Of a stretch of 11,060 nucleotides of DNA, positions 6,156-11,060 are shown one piece after another (within the stretch, counting starts at the first letter, position 1; each line of letters begins with the position of its first letter). Source of the stretch: Actinomycetes bacterium (lineage in GTDB: Bacteria > Actinomycetota > Acidimicrobiia > Acidimicrobiales > RAAP-2); contig JAJYZN010000040.1 of NCBI GenBank assembly GCA_021799915.1, forward strand, positions 1 to 11,060, written 5' to 3'. Position numbers and translations under genes: made by a program. The notes beneath the pieces were generated by a model. That model saw nothing but the letters and a program-made list of their open reading frames with translations. It made no database searches and was not told the origin of the DNA.

Positions 6156-6839
6156 TCACGCGGCGGAGCCCGACGGCGGAGGCCCTCCGATGCCTTGCGG
6201 ACCGAGCGGTGCGTGGCGGGCGAGCGCCCGATCAAAGCCGGTGTAGGCCCCCGCGATGGCCACGAAGAGCAGCGCCACCCAGAGGCAGTTGAGGACGGTC
6301 TTCGCATAACCCAGCACGGTCACATCGACGAAGGGGTAGGGGTAGAAGGGGACGATCGACCCGCGCACCAGCGTGAAGGCCAGCCATGCGACGGGGAAGA
6401 CGAGCGAGAGGAGCGCGATCCGAGTCGAGACACGTCGCCTGGGGCCGAAGAGCATCCATCCGGCAATCGCCATCACCGGGACGACGGTGTGGAGGAGCTG
6501 GTCGGCGGCCAGGCCCCACGTGTCCAATTCGAGCAGTCCGCGAAGGGCCACGTGGTACACGATCCCGGTGATGGTGATGGCCACCAGTCCGGTCATGCGC
6601 AGTACGGCGAAGCCCGTCGACCGGGGCTCTCGAAGCGCGAGCGAGAAGCTGGCGACGCCGACGAGGATGTTCGATTGGACGGTAAAGAAGGCGAGCACGT
6701 TGAGACCGCGCTCCCACGGCACGCTGAAGTACCCCCCGGTCCCGCTCGCAGCGACCGGTACTTGGATCGCCAATCCCGCGACGACCGCCAAGCCGGTGAC
6801 GGCGAACCACGCCCGAGCCCACCGCTTCCTGTTCGTCAT
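6156..6839 (-). CDS. Pr6Pr/FAR-17a-AIG1-like six-helix membrane protein
   Basis: A 227-residue integral membrane protein with six predicted helices at about 9-29, 45-66, 77-99, 115-132, 140-160 and 180-201, and a short Pro/Gly-rich tail. FFTVQSNIL (51-59), LLHTVVPVMAIAGW (115-128) and YPYPFVD (166-172) match the bacterial Pr6Pr family as I recall it. The overall plan recalls eukaryotic FAR-17a/AIG1 proteins, which are threonine hydrolases of branched fatty-acid esters; Thr53 and His117 are candidate counterparts of the AIG1 Thr/His pair. That relationship is tentative and no substrate is proposed. The ATG at 6839 is chosen because GGAG lies 9 bases upstream and the MTNRKRW start leads directly into helix 1. 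In-frame alternatives at 6854 (ATG) and 6872 (GTG) add 5 and 11 residues with poorer Shine-Dalgarno matches. It lies 69 bases downstream of the acyl-CoA synthetase gene and may be cotranscribed. Confidence 0.8.
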   Translation of the reverse strand: MTNRKRWARAWFAVTGLAVVAGLAIQVPVAASGTGGYFSVPWERGLNVLAFFTVQSNILVGVASFSLALREPRSTGFAVLRMTGLVAITITGIVYHVALRGLLELDTWGLAADQLLHTVVPVMAIAGWMLFGPRRRVSTRIALLSLVFPVAWLAFTLVRGSIVPFYPYPFVDVTVLGYAKTVLNCLWVALLFVAIAGAYTGFDRALARHAPLGPQGIGGPPPSGSAA

Positions 6840-6848
6840 CTTCTCATG

Positions 6849-6852
6849 CTCC
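6849..6852 (-). promoter_or_regulatory. Shine-Dalgarno for the membrane-protein start
   Basis: On the minus strand GGAG lies 9 bases before the ATG at 6839. It overlaps the alternative upstream ATG at 6852-6854, which has only GGGA three bases before it. This favours the shorter start. Confidence 0.45.
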
Positions 6853-6908
6853 ATTTCCCGATGGTCCCACACCGGAGCGGATCGTGAGCACGAGGCCGTG
6901 GTCGCAGC

Positions 6909-8561
6909 TCACGCGGTCGCGTTGCGGGCGGCCAGCGCTGTGTCCAGGGACTGGCGGTCCTCGGAGGTGAGCCGGCGGTAGGCACCCCCCACCGGGCGCC
7001 ACCACACCGGGTCGGTGGTGTGCCAACCCTCCTCTTTGAGGATCGTCTTGGTCACCTTGCCGGTGGCGGTCTGGGGGAGCGAGGGCGTCACCCGCACGAA
7101 GCGCGGCGCCCACTTGGTCCCGAGGTCGGCCTGCGCGTCCAGCCAGCCGGCGAGCTCCTCGGGGTCGAAGCGGGCACCCGGGCGCAGCTCGAGCGCGGCC
7201 ATCACCTGGTCGCCGGCCCCGGCCGCCGGGTCGGGCACGCCGTAGACGGCGACCACTGCCACGTCGGGGTGCCGGGACAGGATCGCTTCGACCGGCCCGG
7301 CGGCGAAGTTCTCGGAGTCCACCCGCAGCCAGTCGCCCCGGCGCCCGGCGTAGTAGAAGAAGCCTTCGGCGTCCCGGTACGCGAGGTCGCCGGTCCAGTA
7401 CCAGCCGTTGCGGACCCGCTCGCCCTCGGCCTCGGGCGCGCCGTAGTAGCCCTCGAACGACCCCCGCCCGCCGCGGTTGACGATCTCGCCGGTGGCCTCG
7501 GCGGCGTTGAGGAGGCGACCGGCCGGATCGAAGCGGGCCGGCGGGCACTCGGCACCGGTGGCCGGGTCCACCACGGCCAGTTCCACACCCGGCGCCGGGC
7601 GTCCGAGCGCGCCCCGGGGCATCCCCCGGACCGGGTTGAGCGCCGCGCCTCCCTCGCTCTGGCCGTACCCTTCGATGAGGACGCAGCCGAACCGCCGGGC
7701 GAACCGCTCCCGGTCCCGGGGCGAGGCTTCCGTGCCGAACGCGCTCACCAGGGTGTTGTCCGCGTCGTCGGGGCGCTCGGGGGTGGCCAGGATGTAGGCG
7801 ATGGCCTTGCCCACGTAGCTGAACATGGTGGCCTGGTAGCGCCGGACGTCGTCGAGGAACGCACCTGCGCTGAAGCGCGGCCGCAGGGCGACCGCAGACC
7901 CGGCGAAGAGCGCGGGCCCCCAGAGGGCCATGAGGGCGTTGCCGTGGAACAGGGGCATCGGGCAATAGCAGACGCTCTCGCGCCGGTAGCCGTAGCCCGG
8001 CGCGGCAACGGCGGCGATTGCCGCGAGGCGCCCTTGGGTGCAGCGGACGGCTTTTGGGGTGCCGGTGGTCCCCGAGGTGAACAGGAGGAGGAACAGTTCG
8101 TTCGGCCCGAGCGAGCCGGCCTGCTCGTGCACTGCCACCCGGACGGCGTCGGGGACGGCCGCCACCATCTCCTCGTAGCGGGGCGTGCCGGTGACCAGTA
8201 CCTGCGCCGGGCCGAGGTCCAACCCGTCGAGCAGCGCGGCGCCTGTGGCGTCGGTGACGACGAGCTGGCAGTCGGTGGCCCGGACGTCGGCGGCCAGCGC
8301 CTCGCCCCGGCGGGTCGGGTTGATGCCGACCACGGTCGCGCCGGTGAGCGCGGCCCCTTCGAGCCAGAACAGGTACTCGGGGACGTTGGGAAGGAGGACC
8401 CCGATGTGGAATGGGCCGGGCCGGCGCAGCGAGACGGCGAGTGCCCCGCGGGTGGCGCCGGCGGCGACCGCCTGGCGCCAGGTCCACGTCCCGGTCGGGT
8501 CGAGGATGGCCGGGTGCTCGTCGTCGGCCCGGGCCGCGAGCAGTGAGGCGACGGTGCTCAC
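6909..8561 (-). CDS. fadD17-like: Acyl-CoA synthetase, FadD17-like
   Basis: A 550-residue ANL-superfamily ligase that would activate a carboxylic acid to its CoA ester via an acyl-AMP. The ATP-binding loop is FTSGTTGTPK (161-170). The A5-type motif reads EGYGQSEGG (297-305), the A7 motif YWTGD (388-392) carries the ribose-binding Asp391, and GRRGDWLRVDSEN (406-418) leads into the mobile C-terminal domain with catalytic Lys502 in ATGKVTK. PEYLFWLEGAALTGATVVGIN, the NPTRRGEALAADVRATDCQL stretch (81-100) and PDDADNTL (264-271) recall mycobacterial FadD17, whose gene sits beside fadE26-fadE27. The GTG start overlaps the stop of the upstream oxidase gene (GTGA) and has GGAG 8 bases before it; an upstream in-frame ATG at 8615 would overlap that gene by 58 bases and adds no conserved sequence. 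It probably feeds the acyl-CoA enzymes encoded at 1540-6092, though it lies in a separate, opposite transcript. Confidence 0.9.
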   Translation of the reverse strand: MSTVASLLAARADDEHPAILDPTGTWTWRQAVAAGATRGALAVSLRRPGPFHIGVLLPNVPEYLFWLEGAALTGATVVGINPTRRGEALAADVRATDCQLVVTDATGAALLDGLDLGPAQVLVTGTPRYEEMVAAVPDAVRVAVHEQAGSLGPNELFLLLFTSGTTGTPKAVRCTQGRLAAIAAVAAPGYGYRRESVCYCPMPLFHGNALMALWGPALFAGSAVALRPRFSAGAFLDDVRRYQATMFSYVGKAIAYILATPERPDDADNTLVSAFGTEASPRDRERFARRFGCVLIEGYGQSEGGAALNPVRGMPRGALGRPAPGVELAVVDPATGAECPPARFDPAGRLLNAAEATGEIVNRGGRGSFEGYYGAPEAEGERVRNGWYWTGDLAYRDAEGFFYYAGRRGDWLRVDSENFAAGPVEAILSRHPDVAVVAVYGVPDPAAGAGDQVMAALELRPGARFDPEELAGWLDAQADLGTKWAPRFVRVTPSLPQTATGKVTKTILKEEGWHTTDPVWWRPVGGAYRRLTSEDRQSLDTALAARNATA

Positions 8562-9682
8562 GGCCCCGGCTCCACCAGCGAGCGGTCCAGGTCGGCCACG
8601 GTGGGGGCACCGCACAGGGCCATCACCCGGCCCAGCTCGGCCTCCATCCAGGCGAGCAGCCCGGCGACACCCTCGGCGCCGCCGGTGGCGAGAGCCCAGA
8701 GGACCGGCCGGCCGACGAGCACCGCGCCGGCGCCCAGCGCGAGGGCTTTCGCCGCGTCACCCGCCCGCCGGATCCCCCCGTCCACGTACACCTCGCCCCG
8801 GCCGGCCACCGCGTCGACCACGCCGGCGAGGACGTCGGCCGTCGCGGGGGCGTCGTCGAGCTGGCGGGCCCCGTGGTTGGAGACGATCACCCCGGCCGCG
8901 CCGGCATCCACGCACCGGGCGGCGTCGTCGGCCCGGAGCACGCCTTTCACCACGACCGGCAAGCCGCACAGCCCGGCCAGCCAGCCGATGTCGTCGAAGG
9001 TGAGCGACCGGTCGAACTGGCGGCTGACCGCGGCCATGAAGCCTCCCTGGCGGGCCTCGTGGGCGCTGCCGTCGGAGAGGTTGGGCAGGTGCAGGCCGTC
9101 GGGGAGCCGCACGTCGCGCTCGCGCTCGCGCCTGCGCAGCCCGGGCACCGGGGCGTCGACGGTGAGCACGAGAGCGCCGTAGCCGGCAGCGGCCGCTCGC
9201 ACCGCCAGCTCGGCCGTCCGCCCCCGGTCGCGCAGCACGTACACCTGCATCCATCGGGGACCGCCGCCGGCCTCGTCGGCCGCGGCCGCGACGTCTTCGA
9301 GCGAACGGGTCGCGAGCGAGGAGAGCACCAGGAGCGCCCCGGCCGTCGCTGCCCCCCGGGCAGTGGCGAGCTCACCGTCGGGGTGCGCGAGGTCGTGGAC
9401 GGCGGTGGGCGCGACCACCACCGGTGAGCGGACCGCGGCCCCGAGCAGGCGGGTGGCCGGCGAGACCTGGGCCACGTCCACCAGTATCCGGGGGTGGAGC
9501 CGCCGCCGGGACCATGCGGCGCGGTTCTCGGCCAGCAGGAATTCCTCCTCCGCTGCCCCGGCGAAGTAGGCGTAGGCCATCTCCCCGACGACGCGTCTCG
9601 CCTCCTCTTCCATCGCGGCGAGGTCGAGATCGGGGTGCGCCGGATCGCCGGTGCTGGCAGGATGGACGCTCACGGGCCGCAT
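8558..9682 (-). CDS. FMN-dependent alpha-hydroxy-acid oxidase/dehydrogenase
   Basis: A 374-residue member of the family of glycolate oxidase, lactate oxidase and mandelate dehydrogenase, which oxidise a 2-hydroxy acid to a 2-oxo acid with FMN. All family active-site residues are present: Tyr39 (MAYAYFAG, like glycolate oxidase Tyr24), Tyr148 (WMQVYV), Lys246 (VVVKGVL), and the base pair His270 and Arg273 in SNHGARQLDD (268-277). The phosphate-binding end of the barrel reads YVDGGIRRAGDAAKALALGA (299-318). LAENRAAWSRRRLHPRIL (50-67) is also typical. Substrate specificity cannot be read. The chosen ATG at 9682 gives full family length but lacks a clear Shine-Dalgarno; a GTG three codons in and an ATG at 9613 are alternatives. 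Its stop overlaps the start of the acyl-CoA synthetase gene, so the two are translationally coupled. It lacks mycofactocin neighbours and does not resemble MftD at its N-terminus. Confidence 0.88.
   Translation of the reverse strand: MRPVSVHPASTGDPAHPDLDLAAMEEEARRVVGEMAYAYFAGAAEEEFLLAENRAAWSRRRLHPRILVDVAQVSPATRLLGAAVRSPVVVAPTAVHDLAHPDGELATARGAATAGALLVLSSLATRSLEDVAAAADEAGGGPRWMQVYVLRDRGRTAELAVRAAAAGYGALVLTVDAPVPGLRRRERERDVRLPDGLHLPNLSDGSAHEARQGGFMAAVSRQFDRSLTFDDIGWLAGLCGLPVVVKGVLRADDAARCVDAGAAGVIVSNHGARQLDDAPATADVLAGVVDAVAGRGEVYVDGGIRRAGDAAKALALGAGAVLVGRPVLWALATGGAEGVAGLLAWMEAELGRVMALCGAPTVADLDRSLVEPGP
8570..8573 (-). promoter_or_regulatory. Shine-Dalgarno deciding the acyl-CoA synthetase GTG start
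   Basis: GGAG on the minus strand lies 8 bases before the GTG at 8561, inside the last codons of the upstream oxidase gene. With the GTGA stop/start overlap it supports translational coupling and the 550-residue product. Confidence 0.6.
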
Positions 9683-9730
9683 GGTAGGGCGGGCGGCCCG
9701 CACCGTGCCCACCCGCCGCCCGGAGGTGCC
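9683..9730. promoter_or_regulatory. 48-bp divergent intergenic region with an inverted repeat
   Basis: This spacer separates the oxidase/synthetase transcript from the LLM oxidoreductase transcript. It is almost pure G/C and holds no recognisable -10 or -35. A perfect inverted repeat with arms GCGGGC and GCCCGC around one G lies at 9689-9701, just upstream of the oxidase ATG. At least one of the two promoters probably lies inside the neighbouring coding sequence. Confidence 0.35.
9722..9726 (+). promoter_or_regulatory. Shine-Dalgarno fixing the LLM oxidoreductase GTG start
   Basis: GGAGG lies 4 bases before the GTG at 9731, a short but usable spacing. The reading frame stays open upstream across the divergent spacer, so this site and the MRFSYAES beginning typical of the family decide the start. 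Confidence 0.6.
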
Positions 9731-10612
9731 GTGCGCTTCTCGTACGCCGAGTCGATGATCGACCCGACTTTCTACCTGCCCCTCGCCCAGGCGGCCGAGG
9801 AGGCGGGGTACGACTCGATGGTCGTGCCGGACAGCATCTGCTACCCGGCCGAGTCCGACAGCCGGTACCCGTTCAACCCCGACGGCAGCCGGGAGTTCCT
9901 GGAGGGAAAGCCTTTCTTGGAGCCCTTCTCGCTCATCCCGGCCATGGGGGCGGTCACCGAGCGCCTGCGCTTCGTCACGTTCGTCCTCAAGCTCCCCGTC
10001 CGCCACCCGGTCCTCGTGGCCAAGCAGGCGACCTCGACCGCCGTCCTCACCGGGAACCGCCTGTCGCTCGGGGTCGGGACCAGCCCGTGGCGGGAGGACT
10101 ACGACGTCGTGGGCGTCCCGTGGGAGGGTCGGGGCAGGCGGATGGACGAGGAGCTGGCGATCGTGCGGGGGCTGTCTGCCGGGGGCTTCTTCGAGTTCCA
10201 CGGCGAGGTGTTCGACGTGCCGGCCGTCCAGATCGCTCCGGTGCCCTCCGAGCCCCTGCCGATCCTGATCGGGGGGCACGGCGAGGCGGCGCTCCGGCGG
10301 GCGGCCCACCGCGGTGACGGCTGGCTCCACGGCGGCGGGGACCCCGAGGACCTGCCCGGTCTCCTGCGCCGGCTGGGCGAGCTGCGGAGCGGGGCCGGAG
10401 CGGGGCCGGCCGGCCGTCCGTTCGAGGTCCACGTGATCTCCATGGACGGGTTCAGCGTGGACGGCGTTCGCCGGCTCGAGGAGCTGGGGGTGACCGACGT
10501 CATCGTCGGCTTCCGGTGGCCCTACGAGGTGGGCCCGGATATCGAGCCGCTCACGGCCAAGATCGACAAGCTCCGGTGGTTCGCCGACCAGGTGATCCAC
10601 GCCACCCGGTGA
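9731..10612 (+). CDS. LLM-class oxidoreductase, probably F420-dependent
   Basis: A 293-residue TIM-barrel protein of the luciferase-like monooxygenase superfamily, in a branch usually annotated as F420-dependent. The barrel begins MRFSYAESM, continues with AAEEAGYDSMVVPD (21-34), and has RFVTFVLKLPVRHPVLVAKQ (80-99), which is typical of this branch. NRLSLGVGTSPWREDY (109-124) is the cofactor-side loop region; PLPILIGGHGEAALRRAA (175-192) and DGWLHGG (196-202) form later strands. The cofactor (F420 or FMN) cannot be settled from these motifs; F420 is inferred from family and host type. The GTG start is fixed by GGAGG. It is transcribed divergently from the oxidase/synthetase pair, and the SnoaL-like gene follows after 28 bases, probably in the same transcript. 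The substrate is unknown; proximity to acyl-CoA genes hints at lipid or steroid metabolism. Confidence 0.88.
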   Translation: MRFSYAESMIDPTFYLPLAQAAEEAGYDSMVVPDSICYPAESDSRYPFNPDGSREFLEGKPFLEPFSLIPAMGAVTERLRFVTFVLKLPVRHPVLVAKQATSTAVLTGNRLSLGVGTSPWREDYDVVGVPWEGRGRRMDEELAIVRGLSAGGFFEFHGEVFDVPAVQIAPVPSEPLPILIGGHGEAALRRAAHRGDGWLHGGGDPEDLPGLLRRLGELRSGAGAGPAGRPFEVHVISMDGFSVDGVRRLEELGVTDVIVGFRWPYEVGPDIEPLTAKIDKLRWFADQVIHATR

Positions 10613-10625
10613 ACGCCGGCCGACG

Positions 10626-10632
10626 AAGGGAG
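10626..10632 (+). promoter_or_regulatory. Shine-Dalgarno of the SnoaL/KSI-like gene
   Basis: AAGGGAG lies 8 bases before the ATG at 10641 in the 28-base gap after the LLM oxidoreductase gene. It supports independent initiation of the downstream gene within a shared transcript. Confidence 0.6.
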
Positions 10633-10640
10633 ATACCACG

Positions 10641-11057
10641 ATGAGCAGCGAGACGGTGCCCGATGCCCGCGAGCTCGGCCGGCGGTCGCGGGCCGCGGTC
10701 GAGGCCGGCGACCGCGAGGGATGGCTGGACCTGTTCGCCCCCGACGCCGTGGTGGCCGACCCCATCGGTCCCTCGCCGTTCGACCCCGAGGGCCGTGGCC
10801 ACCACGGCCGGGAGGCCATCGCCGCCTTCTACGACACGGTGATCGCTCCCAGCGAGCGGATCACCTTCGAGATCGAGCGGTCCTACCTGTGCGGTGACGA
10901 AGTGGCCGACGTGGGGATCATCCGGACCACCCTCGCCGGGGGCAAGCACGTGGCCGTGGTGCGTGGCGTGTACACCTATCGCAGCGATGGCGCCGGCAAG
11001 CTGGCGGCGCTGCGGGCCTTCTGGGAGTACGACGCGGTGGAGCTGGTCGAGGCCTGA
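10641..11057 (+). CDS. SnoaL-like / ketosteroid-isomerase-fold protein (NTF2 family)
   Basis: A 138-residue single-domain protein of the NTF2/SnoaL fold that resembles bacterial delta5-3-ketosteroid isomerase. The segment EAGDREGWLDLFAPDAVVAD (21-40), followed by PIGPSPF, lines up well with the isomerase, placing Asp40 at its catalytic Asp38. The oxyanion-hole partners are not kept: the Tyr14 position is Ser16, and the Asp99 position is Tyr111 in VYTYRSDGAGK. An eight-to-nine-residue insertion (about 45-54) precedes the GREAIAAFY helix. It may be an isomerase with altered chemistry, a lipid- or steroid-binding protein, or a hydratase/cyclase-type SnoaL enzyme. The start is set by AAGGGAG 8 bases upstream. 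It follows the LLM oxidoreductase gene and ends three bases before the window edge, complete. The fold assignment is firm; the function is not. Confidence 0.8.
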   Translation: MSSETVPDARELGRRSRAAVEAGDREGWLDLFAPDAVVADPIGPSPFDPEGRGHHGREAIAAFYDTVIAPSERITFEIERSYLCGDEVADVGIIRTTLAGGKHVAVVRGVYTYRSDGAGKLAALRAFWEYDAVELVEA

Positions 11058-11060
11058 CCG

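Noticed and set aside
7020..8546. A 508-codon plus-strand open frame opposite the acyl-CoA synthetase gene
   Set aside because: The minus strand encodes all ANL ligase motifs; the plus-strand product is compositionally biased and has no family features.
8558..9682. Pre-mycofactocin synthase (MftD), which belongs to the same FMN family
   Set aside because: No mftA, B, C, E or F gene is nearby, and the N-terminus follows the glycolate-oxidase pattern (Tyr39, LAENRAAWSRRR) rather than that of MftD.
9683..10819. A minus-strand N-terminal extension that would make the alpha-hydroxy-acid oxidase 753 residues long
   Set aside because: The extra 379 residues are antisense to the LLM oxidoreductase and the SnoaL-like gene and have no domain. 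Family homology begins just after the ATG at 9682.
1..11060. CRISPR arrays, tRNA or rRNA genes, insertion sequences, att sites
   Set aside because: I saw no regularly spaced repeats, tRNA-like cloverleaf segments, transposase or integrase genes, or terminal inverted repeats. Base composition and codon use look even across the window.

Overview
The window is very GC-rich with strong G/C bias at third codon positions, frequent GTG starts and tightly overlapping genes. It carries an F420-type LLM oxidoreductase, FadD17/FadE-type acyl-CoA enzymes and a coiled-coil/M23-like wall protein. Together these suggest a free-living actinomycete (Actinomycetota), possibly Acidimicrobiia or a Mycobacteriales-like lineage; the class is inference. 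There are ten convincing protein genes, no RNA gene and no mobile element. The DNA looks like ordinary chromosome, densely packed, with no intergenic gap over about 160 bases.

Layout. (1) 46-1380, minus: a secreted coiled-coil protein with a degenerate M23 (LytM-like) C-terminal domain. (2) 1381-1539: a divergent control region with a perfect 9+3+9 palindrome that looks like a TetR-type operator. (3) 1540-6092, plus: a five-gene operon with junctions of a 1-bp gap, an ATGA overlap, a GTGA overlap and a 3-nt gap. It encodes a catalytic acyl-CoA dehydrogenase subunit, an alpha-methylacyl-CoA racemase-like enzyme, two halves of a MaoC-type enoyl-CoA hydratase, and a second acyl-CoA dehydrogenase that lacks a catalytic glutamate. 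(4) 6093-6155: a convergent spacer with a small hairpin. (5) 6156-6839, minus: a six-helix Pr6Pr/AIG1-like membrane protein. (6) 6909-9682, minus: an FMN-dependent alpha-hydroxy-acid oxidase and a FadD17-like acyl-CoA synthetase joined by a GTGA overlap. (7) 9731-11057, plus: an LLM-class F420-type oxidoreductase followed by a SnoaL/ketosteroid-isomerase-fold protein.

How it may work together. The operon reads as one beta-oxidation turn for a branched (alpha-methyl) acyl-CoA. The racemase sets the C2 configuration, a heteromeric (FadE26/FadE27-like) dehydrogenase makes the enoyl-CoA, and a heteromeric MaoC hydratase adds water. The nearby FadD17-like ligase could supply the CoA ester. This set is what actinobacteria use for sterol side chains and related isoprenoid or bulky substrates. 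No thiolase, aldolase or hydroxyacyl-CoA dehydrogenase is present, so the pathway must finish elsewhere. The substrate is not visible from sequence; a sterol-like or isoprenoid acyl chain is the leading guess. The most useful observations are the paired catalytic/non-catalytic dehydrogenase subunits, the intact racemase triad, and the operator palindrome.
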